Shown: positions 18,875 through 28,194 of the stretch, piece after piece | Layout: every line of letters begins with the position of its first letter | Numbering within the stretch: position 1 is the stretch's first letter | Assembly (NCBI GenBank): GCA_016715885.1 | Contig: JADJXL010000026.1 | Span: 1 to 64,000, forward strand | From: Polyangiaceae bacterium | GTDB lineage: Bacteria > Myxococcota_A > Polyangia > Polyangiales > Polyangiaceae | DNA: 64,000 nt | Direction: 5' to 3' | Translations under genes and position numbers: made by a program | The notes under the pieces: generated by a model | Seen by the model: the letters and a program-made list of their open reading frames with translations, nothing else | The model's database searches: none | Told to the model about the DNA's origin: nothing

Positions 18875-19337
18875 ACGCCTTCCCCAACATCAACCACATC
18901 TCGAGCGCGTCCTCGTCGTTGTCCGAATAATACTTCGGGCGAACGTTCTCCACGACAAACCCATGTTTCTCGTAGAGGCGAATCGCGGGGTCGTTCGATT
19001 GGCGGACTTCGAGCAAACACAGGCGCACTTCGTTCGCTCGAGCATACGCAACCGCCTCAGCCACGAGCGCCGAACCCACACCGCGACGCCGCATGTCCAC
19101 GGCCGTCGCAACGTGAAGCACGTGCAGCTCGTCGACCACATGCCACGCGACGAGAAATCCAACGGCTCGCGCTGCCTGTTTGTCTCGCGCAACCCACACG
19201 CGCGCCCAAGGTTTGTCGAGCTCGTCGATGGGCGAAAACCACGGTCCCGCAAATGCCGTCTTGGCGATGTTTGCTAGCTCGTCCGCTTCCGGCGCTCCTC
19301 GCGCCACGCGAACGACCTCGATGTCGCAACCATTCAC
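18873..19337 (-). CDS. rimI: Ribosomal-protein-alanine N-acetyltransferase RimI-like (GNAT)
   Basis: A 154-residue GNAT protein. GTG 19337 overlaps the stop of the upstream VWA gene (GTGA overlap), which decided the start; a longer open frame to 20099 simply runs antisense through other coding frames. Motif A is VDMRRRGVGSALVAEAVAYA, the acetyl-CoA pyrophosphate loop; it is preceded by VVDELHVLHVATAVDM and followed by LCLLEVRQSNDPAIRLYEKHG, the block characteristic of RimI. RimI acetylates the N-terminal alanine of S18; other GNATs share this look. No tsaB or tsaD gene is adjacent, though rimI often sits beside them. Translationally coupled to the VWA gene. Confidence 0.85.
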   Translation of the reverse strand: MNGCDIEVVRVARGAPEADELANIAKTAFAGPWFSPIDELDKPWARVWVARDKQAARAVGFLVAWHVVDELHVLHVATAVDMRRRGVGSALVAEAVAYARANEVRLCLLEVRQSNDPAIRLYEKHGFVVENVRPKYYSDNDEDALEMWLMLGKA

Positions 19338-20524
19338 TTCGGCACTTCCGTCGGACAACCACTCACGATCTGCACGCTCGCCACCTTGCCCGATTGCACA
19401 CGGTCGCACGCTTCGCCAAGCAAACGCACCGTGGCCGGTGGCTTCCAAATCCACCCATCCGGAACGTTGTAGGTCAAAGTTTCTCCGTCGAGATAGACGT
19501 TCGTCATGCCTTGTTCGTCCGGAGGATCGACCAGCGTGAACTCGCACGTCACGGCAACTTTGGCGATCTCTGCGAGAACCGAACCCACCTCTTCGAGCTG
19601 ATCGACGCGGTAGTATTGGGGCGATTCTGGACGCGGCAATCCGCCCGCAATGGCCATCGCATCCAGCACCGCTGCGTACGCCTCGCTGCCCGGGATGCCG
19701 ACCGTCACGACGTGCAGCCCCGCCTGCACGAGCTTGTCGATGGCAGCGAGCGCTGCGGGCTGATCGACACAGAACGTTGGTCCTCCAATTTGTCCCGGCG
19801 CGCAACAATTCACGCCCGGCGCGCATGCAGGATGCGCGTCGATGACGAGCGAGCAGTCGGCCGCCGTGCACGAGGCCATCGCATTGCAGTTGGGGCCGCC
19901 ATCGGTCGCGATGACGACATACGTTTTGCCAGACAAACCAAGCAGCGTCGGCGTGAGCGCCGACAGCGTCGCCGAAATGGGCGTACCTCCGACCGGTTTG
20001 GTGATCGTGGCCAAGCGCAACGCCGTGGTGGTCGGTCCGTCTTTGCCCGTGACCGGATCTCCCTGCGTCACAGGAAACACCTGCGCTCCCGCGGCGCATT
20101 CATCAGCGCTTCCCTTCTTCGGAAGCACCGCAGCGCCAACTCTCGCGAGCGGCCCGAGGTTACGCACCAAGTCCACGACCGCAATTCGTACGGCGTCGTA
20201 ACGATTCCCAACCCCCGGCACTTCCTCGGCCATGCTCCCAGATGCATCGAGCACGAAGTAGAGGTTTGGCGCGTCGATGATGAGTTGATGCACCTCGTTG
20301 CCGCAGTAGCCACTCGCATCGACCGCTGGCGGGCCACCACCTCCACCTGCTTCGAACCCGTCCCCCGCATCGGCAACGGGCACATCGCCGATCCCGCGTG
20401 GACGCTCATTCGAATCGCCACAGCCGGCATCCGCCGTAGCAAAGCCAAGCCCCAAGAGAACTACGATTGCCGAAACAAAGCCGCGACGACCCACCGCCGC
20501 GCCATCAAGTCGCGCAGAAGCCAT
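19334..20524 (-). CDS. Exported von Willebrand factor A domain protein
   Basis: A 396-residue protein with an N-terminal hydrophobic export segment (AIVVLLGLGFATADAGC), possibly lipidated although the lipobox is imperfect. A Gly/Asp-rich linker leads to a VWA domain with MIDAS motif VLDASGSM (DxSxS, residues 93-97), conserved Thr region DGPTTTALRLATITKPVGG and VVIATDGGPNCN. An internal Cys-rich loop (CTAADC, CAPGVNCCAPGQ) is typical of Polyangiales VWA proteins. The C-terminus forms a small beta domain (VYLDGETLTYNVPDGW). VWA domains mediate metal-dependent protein binding. It lies 36 bases downstream of alr and overlaps rimI by a few bases, so the three are probably one transcript. Partner unknown. 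Confidence 0.88.
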   Translation of the reverse strand: MASARLDGAAVGRRGFVSAIVVLLGLGFATADAGCGDSNERPRGIGDVPVADAGDGFEAGGGGGPPAVDASGYCGNEVHQLIIDAPNLYFVLDASGSMAEEVPGVGNRYDAVRIAVVDLVRNLGPLARVGAAVLPKKGSADECAAGAQVFPVTQGDPVTGKDGPTTTALRLATITKPVGGTPISATLSALTPTLLGLSGKTYVVIATDGGPNCNAMASCTAADCSLVIDAHPACAPGVNCCAPGQIGGPTFCVDQPAALAAIDKLVQAGLHVVTVGIPGSEAYAAVLDAMAIAGGLPRPESPQYYRVDQLEEVGSVLAEIAKVAVTCEFTLVDPPDEQGMTNVYLDGETLTYNVPDGWIWKPPATVRLLGEACDRVQSGKVASVQIVSGCPTEVPK

Positions 20525-20560
20525 TCGGAAAATCGTACCAGACGCGTGTCGCGCCTGTCG

Positions 20561-21856
20561 TCAGGGCTCGCGATAGAACCGAGGCACCCGACGCGAAATG
20601 CTCGTCAGCACTTCCCACGGAATCGTGCCCGTCGCCGTCGCGATCTCTTCTGCCGTGATGACGTCTCGACCAAGCGGTCCTTCTTGAGCACCCAAGAACA
20701 CCGCCTCGTCACCGATGCGAGCTCCCTCGACGTCGGTCACGTTGAGCATCGTCATGTCCATCGACACGGTGCCCACGACGGGAGCTCGACGCCCTCGCAC
20801 GAGCGCGTGACCCGCGTTCGACAACTTGCGATCGAGACCATCCGCATACCCCATCGGCACGGTCGCGATGACGCTCGGACGCGACGCGCGCCACGTGTGC
20901 CCGTACCCGATCGCGTGTCCCGTCTCGATCGTTCGAGTCGAAACGATTTCCGTACGTACTCGAATGACCGGCTTCAGTTCCGCACCGACCGATGTCATGG
21001 GCGAGACGCCGAAGAGCGCAATCCCAGGACGAACCGCATCGAAGTGCGTTTCCGGCATGCGGAGGACCGCCGCGCTGTTCGCCATGTGCACGTACCTCGG
21101 AGAAAACCCTCGTGCCCGCACGCGACCCAGAACCTTTTGGAACAGCCCGAGCTGATGGCGCGTCGCATCGAGATCCTCTGCATCGGCACACGCCAGGTGC
21201 GTCATCAATCCATCGAGCCGCACGTGAGGCCGCGCATCGAGCGCATCGAGCACGTCGTCGAGCTCGGAGATGCTCACACCAAGTCGCCCCATGCCCGTGT
21301 CGACCTTGAGATGCACTCGCACCGGGCGACCATCGTCATCGAACCGCGCAAGCATGCCGATGCGCTCGATGTGCCCCGCGTCGTACACGACAGGCACGAG
21401 CTCCCGCGCGAGAATCTCCTCGAGCCCCTCGCGACGCGGGCCGTAATAGCCGCCCATCACGAGAATCGGGATGCGAATGCCCGCATCTCGAAGCTCGATG
21501 GCTTCTTCCAGAAGCGCCACGCACAGCCCCGGCATGCCCGCACGTTCCAGCGTTCGAGCAACCGCGGCCGCGCCGTGCCCGTACGCATCGGCCTTCAGCA
21601 CGCCCCAAATCGCAGGCGCTTTCGAGTTGGCCGTAGCGAGCGTGCGTTCGAGGACGCGCAGGTTGTGTCGCAGATGCGCGAGGTTCACTTCGGCGCGCGT
21701 GGGCCGAATCGTGTCGGCCGGAGCGGCTCGTCGCGGACGGAGAACGCGCACCGAACCGCGACTCCCGCCTTCGTGATGACCAAGCTCCAAGCCGAAAGGC
21801 CCTTGTTCTGCGAGCTGCGTAGTCATGTCCTTCGCCGATACCTCTACGCTCCGCAT
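20561..21856 (-). CDS. alr: Alanine racemase
   Basis: PLP enzyme converting L- to D-alanine for peptidoglycan. The PLP lysine is in VLKADAYGHGA (Lys88 from the 21856 start). Other blocks: VHLKVDTGMGRLGV, DGLMTHLACAD, NSAAVLRMPETHFDAVRPGI, HAIGYGHTWRA (catalytic tyrosine region), TVPMGYADGLDR, GTVSMDMTMLNVTDV. 431 residues, longer than usual (about 370) because of roughly 50 N-terminal residues before RPTRAEVNLAHLRHNL; ATG 21826 is an alternative start. The extension lacks a signal peptide signature. First gene of alr-VWA-rimI. Intact frame. Confidence 0.95.
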   Translation of the reverse strand: MRSVEVSAKDMTTQLAEQGPFGLELGHHEGGSRGSVRVLRPRRAAPADTIRPTRAEVNLAHLRHNLRVLERTLATANSKAPAIWGVLKADAYGHGAAAVARTLERAGMPGLCVALLEEAIELRDAGIRIPILVMGGYYGPRREGLEEILARELVPVVYDAGHIERIGMLARFDDDGRPVRVHLKVDTGMGRLGVSISELDDVLDALDARPHVRLDGLMTHLACADAEDLDATRHQLGLFQKVLGRVRARGFSPRYVHMANSAAVLRMPETHFDAVRPGIALFGVSPMTSVGAELKPVIRVRTEIVSTRTIETGHAIGYGHTWRASRPSVIATVPMGYADGLDRKLSNAGHALVRGRRAPVVGTVSMDMTMLNVTDVEGARIGDEAVFLGAQEGPLGRDVITAEEIATATGTIPWEVLTSISRRVPRFYREP

Positions 21857-21908
21857 GGGGCCAACATTCCTTCGAAAATCGATTCCTGAACCGCTCGCGC
21901 GCAGTTTG

Positions 21909-22531
21909 TCACATGAAACAGCCGCGCATGCACGTCGCGTGCTCTTCTTTGCACGTCCGTTCGCATTTCGAGATGCACGTTTGCCGATTGCACATCGGCG
22001 TCACGCATTCCTTTTTGCACTTGGCCCTGACGTGTCGCAAGTGCTCGTACAATCGGTGCCTGGTGGAGCCGTGGAATCATCGGACGCCTTGACGGGTGTC
22101 GCTTCTGTGCCTGCATCCACCACGAGCATCATGGGAGGCGGAGCAAGTGCCGTCGTGGGCTCTGGAACGGCCTCCGTCGGATGTGATTCGTTCGCCGCAA
22201 GGGCAGCATCGTCCATGTCGGAGCCGCCCTTGAGCTGTCGCGTGCGCAGTTTCGCGTACTCGATCCGATCGCGGGTTTGTCCGAACGTGTAGAACTTGAG
22301 CCACTCGTCCCAGCACGCCGTCCGGATCGTGGACTTGACGTCGGGGTTGTCATCGAGTGCCATGCAGTGTTCGAACCGCACGTCGCCTTCGTACAGCGCA
22401 TGGATGCTCGCCCCGCACGCGGAAAGCCCGGAAACGCCGAGCACGCTCAGGCCAAGACGTACGGCCCACGCCGGGCGGCGGGCGATCGAGGCAGGGTTTG
22501 CACGGGACAAGGTTGATCTCGGTGCGAACAT
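21909..22531 (-). CDS. Cysteine-rich lipoprotein (one frameshift)
   Basis: The N-terminus has a long basic stretch then LGLSVLGVSGLSAC, a lipoprotein signal. The middle reads ALYEGDVRFEHCMALDDNP and RTACWDEWLKFYTFGQTRD, a conserved helical domain common in this group, followed by a Pro/Ala/Thr linker. In the uninterrupted frame it stops at 22001, but a shift at about 22037 (TCAGGGCC) opens a Cys-rich tail: RAKCKKECVTPMCNRQTC then ISKCERTCKEEHATCMRGC, ending at 21909. The regular C-x3-C pattern strongly suggests this is the true C-terminus. Divergent from the 39-residue ORF at 22599. Role unknown; probably periplasmic. Confidence 0.7.
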
Positions 22532-22598
22532 GCTTTACCCTGCGCGCGCTCTATAGGAGCGGCCGGCTGTCGCGCTGCTCGGCAAGAGGATAACAGTC

Positions 22599-22718
22599 AT
22601 GTTCCTGATGCTCTCGAAAGGTCCTCGCAAGACCAACCGCACGAAGACGAAGCGCTACCGCGCGAAGCTCAAGGCCAAGAACAAGGCCCGCCGCAACCGC
22701 ATTTATTGTCGTGCCTGA
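22599..22718 (+). CDS. 39-residue highly basic protein
   Basis: ATG 22599 lies 8 bases after a Shine-Dalgarno-like AAGAGGA and opens a 39-residue frame ending TGA at 22718. The product starts MFLMLSKGPRKTNRTKTKR and continues YRAKLKAKNKARRNRIYCRA. Nearly half the residues are Lys or Arg, with no acidic residue, and a helix-like K/R periodicity as in small ribosomal proteins or other rRNA-binding peptides. It does not match a ribosomal protein I can name. A long hairpin follows 50 bases downstream, consistent with an independent transcript. It is flanked by a divergent lipoprotein gene and the 3' end of mglA. Real expression is inferred, not shown. Confidence 0.55.
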   Translation: MFLMLSKGPRKTNRTKTKRYRAKLKAKNKARRNRIYCRA

Positions 22719-22768
22719 TGCGTCCCGGGCTCGCTTAGCGGCCCCGTGACCAATTGCAGCTCGACGAG

Positions 22769-22810
22769 ACGGCCGGGAATGGTTCATGAATGAACCGTTT
22801 ACCCGGCCGT
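22769..22810. terminator. Long imperfect hairpin between the 39-residue ORF and mglA
   Basis: ACGGCCGGG (22769-22777) pairs with CCCGGCCGT (22802-22810); inside it GGTTCAT pairs with ATGAACC around a two-base loop, separated by a small internal loop. TTTGTG follows on the plus strand. It would serve as a terminator for the small ORF and, in reverse, for the convergent mglBA transcript. Confidence 0.6.
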
Positions 22811-22932
22811 TTGTGTTGAGCTTTCTCGACGAAGGGGATCGTTCGTCAATCAAACGCGAACGCTCGACCGACGAACACGCTTGTGTTCGAAGATCGAGCG
22901 TAACGAAGACGAACGTTGGAGTGGGCAACGAA

Positions 22933-23523
22933 TCAGGGACCGCCCTTGCGAAGCTCGGTGAGCACGAGTTTCGCGACGGCTTTGAGCGTATCGAAGACGC
23001 CGACGCCCGTACGCGCCACGCCCTCGAAGTCGGGAACGCCCAGCGGATTGAGCGTTCGGCGAAGCTCTTCCACCGTCGCAACCTCAGGCAAGTCACGCTT
23101 GTTGTACTGCATGACGTAGGGAATTTTTTCGAGCTTGTAGCCCTGATCCTCGAGGTTTGTCTTGAGGTTCTCGACGGACTCCTCGTTCGCCTCCATGCGC
23201 TCGACCTGAGAGTCGGCAACGAAGACGACACCGTCGACACCCTTCAGGATGAGCTTGCGGCTCGCGTCGTAGAAGACCTGACCAGGCACGGTGTACAGGT
23301 GAAACCTGGTCTTGAAGCCGCGAATCTCACCGAGTGCCAGCGGGAGAAAGTCGAAGAACAGCGTCCGATCGGTTTCGGTCGCGAGGGAAATCATCTTCCC
23401 CTTCGCATCGGGATTCGTGCGCTCGTAGATGTACTGCAAGTTCGTCGTCTTCCCGCATAAGCCGGGGCCGTAATAGACGATCTTGCAGTTGATCTCCCGC
23501 GCCATGTAGTTGATGAAACTCAT
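22933..23523 (-). CDS. mglA: Ras-like GTPase MglA, polarity and gliding motility switch
   Basis: MglA-GTP marks the leading cell pole and drives gliding and type IV pilus motility in myxobacteria. The 196-residue protein has P-loop GPGLCGKTTNLQYIYE (from residue 19), the MglA-specific LYTVPGQVFYD with Thr78 where Ras proteins have the PM3 aspartate, and QYNKRDLPEVATVEEL as guanine-specificity motif. MSFINYMAREINCKIVYYG at the start is the standard family N-terminus. It lies 11 bases after mglB on the same strand, the arrangement known from Myxococcus xanthus. Regulation is expected through the GAP MglB and the RomR/X exchange factor, which are family knowledge; no romR is in the window. Confidence 0.97.
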   Translation of the reverse strand: MSFINYMAREINCKIVYYGPGLCGKTTNLQYIYERTNPDAKGKMISLATETDRTLFFDFLPLALGEIRGFKTRFHLYTVPGQVFYDASRKLILKGVDGVVFVADSQVERMEANEESVENLKTNLEDQGYKLEKIPYVMQYNKRDLPEVATVEELRRTLNPLGVPDFEGVARTGVGVFDTLKAVAKLVLTELRKGGP

Positions 23524-23534
23524 CCGGCGCGCTC

Positions 23535-24017
23535 CTAGTCGTTGAACAGGTTGTCGATGTCTTCGTCGGTGATCTCGGCAAACGGTGAGTCGGCACCGGG
23601 ATCCGCAACCTTCTTCAAGAGAGCCTCGAAGATGTTGTTCAGCTCTTCGCTCGCTCGCCGCACGCGCAAGCGAACGAGACCCAAGCTCGACTTGGAGTCG
23701 AAAATCACGACGAGGATGACGCGATTTCCGACGAGCTGAATGTGGATGTTCGCCTTTTCGCCCTCGTGAAACTGCGTCGCGAACTCGTTCTCCTTGAGCA
23801 GCTTCGCCATGCCACCAGTGGCCGCGATGTTGCCCGCCGTCAGCGACGCAAGCGACGTGGTGTCCAAATTGTCCACATCGCCACTGGCAGCAATTAGCTG
23901 GCCATTCTTATCAACGATGAAAACGACCTTCGCATTGGCGTCCTTGACGAGGCGATCCACGACATTCTGGATCTGATTGAACTCCTCCTCGTACATCACC
24001 ATCTGAGGATTGACCAT
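23535..24017 (-). CDS. mglB: MglB, Roadblock/LC7 GTPase-activating protein for MglA
   Basis: A 160-residue Roadblock/LC7 protein. Seen: MVMYEEEFNQIQNVVDRLVK, AKVVFIVDKNGQLIAASGDV, TTSLASLTAGNIAATGGMAK, then ILVVIFDSKSSLGLVRLRV, and a C-terminal acidic tail (FAEITDEDIDNLFND) that resembles the MglA-contacting helix of M. xanthus MglB. As a homodimer it stimulates MglA GTP hydrolysis at the lagging pole. mglB-mglA are adjacent with an 11-base gap and probably form an operon transcribed from the 436-base region to the right. Confidence 0.96.
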   Translation of the reverse strand: MVNPQMVMYEEEFNQIQNVVDRLVKDANAKVVFIVDKNGQLIAASGDVDNLDTTSLASLTAGNIAATGGMAKLLKENEFATQFHEGEKANIHIQLVGNRVILVVIFDSKSSLGLVRLRVRRASEELNNIFEALLKKVADPGADSPFAEITDEDIDNLFND

Positions 24018-24453
24018 CGTTCCTCCGCCAGCGCTTCCGCGGTGGGGTCTTCGTCTCGTTGTCCGTTACGTTTTCGTTCCACCCGAGGAGCGACTGACCC
24101 ATTTCGGCATCAATACGCTTGATCCCAACGAGAGATCCAACCTCGCACAATCCACATGAACCGAATGCACAACTCCCATTCGGCGCACGCAGCGATGTTT
24201 CTATCCGAAGCTGGCACAGAGGAGCAAGGTGACCTTCGTCAGGGGCGCACGGAAACGTCTCCCCTCACCCCACTCACACCAATCGATCCCACTCCACGAG
24301 GCACTTTCGCCAGTGGTCTTGATCACAACATTGTGCCGCAACGCCTAAATCCAGGCCGCCTCGCAGAGAACGAGAAGAAAACGACGCGCCAGAGGCTCAC
24401 TTCCGCCACTTCGATGCCTTGACCTGCTGCCGAGAGCACGGGATAGGCCTTCG
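24018..24453. other. Divergent intergenic region of mglBA and the DUF3857 gene
   Basis: This 436-base gap must hold promoters for both directions. No convincing -35/-10 pair, sigma-54 site, riboswitch or small gene could be defended by eye. A TGGCAC at about 24213 lacks the GC partner of a sigma-54 element. Confidence 0.4.
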
Positions 24454-27400
24454 ATGCCTCGTGAACGCGGCGCTCTGGGTCGAACGAAAAACGCGCTTCG
24501 GTTGGGACTCGCCTTCGCCGCAGCATCATGCGCGCTCGTGCCAGGAGCCGAGACAAACGCTGCCGAAGGACCGATTCATCGGGACGTGCTGAAACACGCC
24601 GCAACCGTCGCCAGCGCAAAGGGCCCGGAAGCATTCACCGCGCTGCGCAATTTATGGCGCACGTGGGACCGCGCCGATCCAACGCACGTCGAAGAAGCCA
24701 TCGTCGCAGTGACGGAAAACAAGGCGCAACCCGCACCCGTTCGAGCGTACGCGGGTCTGCTCGAGGCGTATGCGCGTCGCAGGCGCGGTGACCTCGAAGG
24801 CGCGCTCGCTCGCGTCGAACGTCTCGGGTTTGTCTCGCGGTACATGACCGTCGGCCCGTTCGATAACGACAACAAAACGGGCATCAACGAAGAGTTTGCC
24901 CCGGAGCTCGAGCTGTCCGAGCCGATCCCCGCAGGCCGCGCCTACGAAGGCAAAGAACGCGCTGTCAGGTGGCGCGTTCCGCCCGTCGCGTCGTCGTATG
25001 GCTGGTTCGACTTTGGCGACATCCTGCGTCCACGCGAAGACGTCTGCGGGTACGCCACGACGTTCGTACGTTCCAAACCCGGCACCAAGTCCAATCGCCC
25101 ACTGACGATTTGGGTCGGATCCGCTGGTGCCTTCAAGCTCTTCTATGAAGGCAAAAAGGTTCTCGAAGACCTCGCCTACCGCGAGCTCGACATGGACAGG
25201 TTCGCGACCACGGTCACGCTCAGGCCCTCGTGGAGTCGCATCACGGTCAAAGTTTGCGGCGATGCCGATGCGCCCAAATTGAGCCTTCGCCTCGGTAATT
25301 CCGTCGGCGAGCCCGACCTCGACGTGGACGTGCGCGCGGACCTCGAAGCGAGCGCCGAAGCCGCCGCAGGCGAAAAAGAACGCGCTCGCGCAAAGACGCC
25401 GCAACCGGCCGAGACAAACCGCGTGCTCGGGCCCGTACAAGCCTTCGAGATCGCCACGTCAGGCAAGTCCCCGAAAGCGTCCTCACTCGAGCTTTACGCT
25501 CGTTACTTGGCGATCACGGGAGGTGATCCGAAAGCCGATCACAAAGCTCGTGACCTTGCACGACGCGCTGCCGAAGCGGAACCGACCGTCGCGCGCCTAT
25601 TGCTCGCAGGTGAGCTTGCCGAAGATCGAAATCAACGGCGCGTGTGGGTCGAAAAAGCGTCGGCGCTGGCCAAGACAAACGATGAAAAGCTCGACGTATT
25701 GCTCGCCGAAGCGCACCTCGCACGAACGGGTACGAATTGGCGCGATGCCGTTCCGATCTACGAACGCATCCTCGCGATCGACCCGGACAACCTCGGAGGG
25801 ACGCTGGGGCTCGTGGAGCTTCACGTCGAAGCGGGGCTCAAGCGCACGGCGCTGGATATGCTCGAGAAGGCAGTGCAAAGGCACCCTCGATCGGTGTCGC
25901 TCTTGTCGGCGCTCGCGGAACAACTTCGAGGGCTCGGGCGCGATGCAGAAGCCGACGAGGTCGAAGCGCGATACGCGTCGCTGCGTTTCGACGATGCGAC
26001 GTTCCTCAGCCAAAAAGTGGACCTTGCCGTTGCGCGTCGCGACGCCGCTGGTGCCGAACGGTGGCTCGGACGATTCCTCGGCATCGAGGCAGAGTCAGCG
26101 TGGGCTCGCTCGATCGCAGCGCGCACGTATCGCGCGCTCGGGCAGAAAGATCGCGCGCTTGCGACGTACCAACAGGCGCTCGCGATGGCGCCGGAGGATA
26201 TCCAGACGCTACGGGCGCTGAGCGATGTGTACGGAGAGAGCGGCGATAAGGACAAGCAGCTCGATTTGCTGCGCCAAATTCTGACGATCGCTCCGCAAGC
26301 GAAGGACGTGCGCGAGTACGTCGAGCACATTCAGCCGAAAGCGCCGCGTGCGGATGAAGCGTATGCCTGGGCGCCCGAACGGTTTTTGCCGATGCGATCG
26401 GCCGCGATGAAGGGCTACCCGATGCGCTTTTTGCGAAACCTCACGGTCACCACGGTGTACCCGAACGGTCTTGCGAGTCGTTTCAGGCAGATCGTTTTTC
26501 AGCCGCTCACGGACGAGAGCGCGGCGTCGGGTCGCCAGTATCGCTTCATGTACGAAGCGGCGCGACAAACCGTCGATCTACGGGCTGCGAAGGTGTATCG
26601 CCAAAACGGCAAGATCGACGAAGCCATCGAGAGTGGTGAAGGGCCTGCGAACAACCCGGCCATCTCGATGTACACGTCGCAACGAACGTTCGGCGTGCTC
26701 TTTCCACGCCTCAGCGCAGGTGATGTCGTCGAGCTTCGTTACCGCATCGAAGATGTCGCTCCACGCAACGAGATCTCGGATTACTTCGGGGAAATCGAGT
26801 ACCTGCAAGAAGACAGTCCCATCGCCAACAGCGAATACATCCTCGTCACGCCGAAAGAGCGAACGTTTTACATTCGTACGAACAAGCTCGATGGGCTCAC
26901 GCAAGACGTGAAGGTCGAGGGGGACAAACGCATCTATCGTTTCACCGCAAACGATGTTCCTCCGTTGACGCCCGAGCCGAACATGCCGCCTTGGCCTGAA
27001 GTGCTCGGGTACGTGCACGTGTCGACGTTCGACACGTGGAACGCCGTTGGTGCTTGGTATTGGGGCCTCGCGCGCGAGCAGTTCGACGTCGACGACGAAG
27101 TGAGGCGTCGCGCTCGCGAGCTGACGAAGAACGCGAAGGACGACGCTGCGAAGGTTCGCGCCATCTACAAGTTCGCCACCGAAACGCGCTACGTGGCGCT
27201 CGAGTTCGGCATTGAAGGCATTCGTCCGCGGCGTGCAGCGCAAACGCTCGCTCGAGGTTGGGGCGACTGCAAAGACAAGGCGACGCTCATCGTGACGATG
27301 CTGCGAGAAGTCGGCGTCCCGTCGACGATCGTCCTGCTTCGCACGCGCATGCGAGGCGACATCGCGCCCGAGCCGGCAAGCCTCGCGCCGTTCGATCACG

Positions 27401-28194
27401 CGATCGTCTACGTCCCGTCGCTCGATTTGTACCTCGATGGCACGGCGGAGCACACGGGTTCGACGGAGCTTCCCGTGATGGATCGCGGCGCCATCGGCTT
27501 ACTCGTCAACGAGGGCAAACCCAAGTACGTGAAGCTGCCGGATCCGCCTCCGGAGCAGTCGGTCACGCGCCGTCACGTCGACGTGACGCTCGCGCTGGAT
27601 GGCTCGGCAGCGATCGCGACGGACATGCAAGTCTCGGGGGCTTATGCGCCCGATTGGCGACGGCGGTATCTCGCGGAAGGCACGCGTAACGATCGCGCGA
27701 AGCAAGACCTCGCGGGCGACTTTGGCCCGGTGGAAGTCGCTACAGGACGTGCAGGCGTGGAAGCGACGAACATCGAGGACATCGAGCAGCCCGTGCGCCT
27801 GCGCGTGAAAGGCAAAGCGACGAACTTTGCACGGCGCGAAGACGACACGCTGAGCGTTCCTGCAAGCATTGCGCCGCGTCTCGTTGCGGAGCTGGCACCA
27901 TCGTCGAAGCGCACGCTGGACGTGGTCATTGGAGCGCTGACGACGCGTGAAGAAGAGTGGGTCGTGAAGGTGCCAGCGGGGGCCAAGCTGCAAAAGGTGC
28001 CCATGCCGCAGAAGATCGATTCACCGTTCGGGCGCTTCGAGCTTTCGGCGGAACAAGCGGCCGGAAAAGTTACGATTCGAACGAGTTTGTCTTTCCTGAA
28101 GCCGCGGATAAGCCCGGCCGAATACGCGCAATTCCGCACGTTCTGCGAAGCGGTCGATCGGGCCTACAACCAGCGCATCGTGGTGGGTAAGTGA
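24454..28194 (+). CDS. Exported TPR / DUF3857 / transglutaminase-like protein
   Basis: A 1246-residue protein. Residues about 12-37 form a signal-like segment (LRLGLAFAAASCALVPGA). The first 330 residues include a beta-rich part (RYMTVGPFDNDNKTGINEE, WFDFGDILRPREDVCGYA). TPR-like helices span about 340-640 (IYERILAIDPDNLGGTLGLV, RALGQKDRALATYQQALAMA). A DUF3857 domain follows (about 650-800), then a transglutaminase core with catalytic Cys939 in LARGWGDCKDKATLIVTML and His in ASLAPFDHAIVYVPSLDLY. Such proteins are probably periplasmic or outer-membrane-associated; DUF3857-transglutaminase proteins are widespread but functionally unknown. Intact frame. The stop overlaps the next start (GTGA), so the small membrane gene is translationally coupled. 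Confidence 0.85.
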   Translation: MPRERGALGRTKNALRLGLAFAAASCALVPGAETNAAEGPIHRDVLKHAATVASAKGPEAFTALRNLWRTWDRADPTHVEEAIVAVTENKAQPAPVRAYAGLLEAYARRRRGDLEGALARVERLGFVSRYMTVGPFDNDNKTGINEEFAPELELSEPIPAGRAYEGKERAVRWRVPPVASSYGWFDFGDILRPREDVCGYATTFVRSKPGTKSNRPLTIWVGSAGAFKLFYEGKKVLEDLAYRELDMDRFATTVTLRPSWSRITVKVCGDADAPKLSLRLGNSVGEPDLDVDVRADLEASAEAAAGEKERARAKTPQPAETNRVLGPVQAFEIATSGKSPKASSLELYARYLAITGGDPKADHKARDLARRAAEAEPTVARLLLAGELAEDRNQRRVWVEKASALAKTNDEKLDVLLAEAHLARTGTNWRDAVPIYERILAIDPDNLGGTLGLVELHVEAGLKRTALDMLEKAVQRHPRSVSLLSALAEQLRGLGRDAEADEVEARYASLRFDDATFLSQKVDLAVARRDAAGAERWLGRFLGIEAESAWARSIAARTYRALGQKDRALATYQQALAMAPEDIQTLRALSDVYGESGDKDKQLDLLRQILTIAPQAKDVREYVEHIQPKAPRADEAYAWAPERFLPMRSAAMKGYPMRFLRNLTVTTVYPNGLASRFRQIVFQPLTDESAASGRQYRFMYEAARQTVDLRAAKVYRQNGKIDEAIESGEGPANNPAISMYTSQRTFGVLFPRLSAGDVVELRYRIEDVAPRNEISDYFGEIEYLQEDSPIANSEYILVTPKERTFYIRTNKLDGLTQDVKVEGDKRIYRFTANDVPPLTPEPNMPPWPEVLGYVHVSTFDTWNAVGAWYWGLAREQFDVDDEVRRRARELTKNAKDDAAKVRAIYKFATETRYVALEFGIEGIRPRRAAQTLARGWGDCKDKATLIVTMLREVGVPSTIVLLRTRMRGDIAPEPASLAPFDHAIVYVPSLDLYLDGTAEHTGSTELPVMDRGAIGLLVNEGKPKYVKLPDPPPEQSVTRRHVDVTLALDGSAAIATDMQVSGAYAPDWRRRYLAEGTRNDRAKQDLAGDFGPVEVATGRAGVEATNIEDIEQPVRLRVKGKATNFARREDDTLSVPASIAPRLVAELAPSSKRTLDVVIGALTTREEEWVVKVPAGAKLQKVPMPQKIDSPFGRFELSAEQAAGKVTIRTSLSFLKPRISPAEYAQFRTFCEAVDRAYNQRIVVGK

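Noticed and set aside
19253..21889. An 878-codon plus-strand open frame antisense to the VWA and alr genes
   Set aside because: Arg/His-rich shadow of high-GC coding DNA; the opposite strand carries clear VWA and alanine racemase motifs.
24213..24230. Sigma-54 type promoter upstream of the DUF3857 gene
   Set aside because: TGGCAC is present but the required TTGC-type element at the right distance is not.
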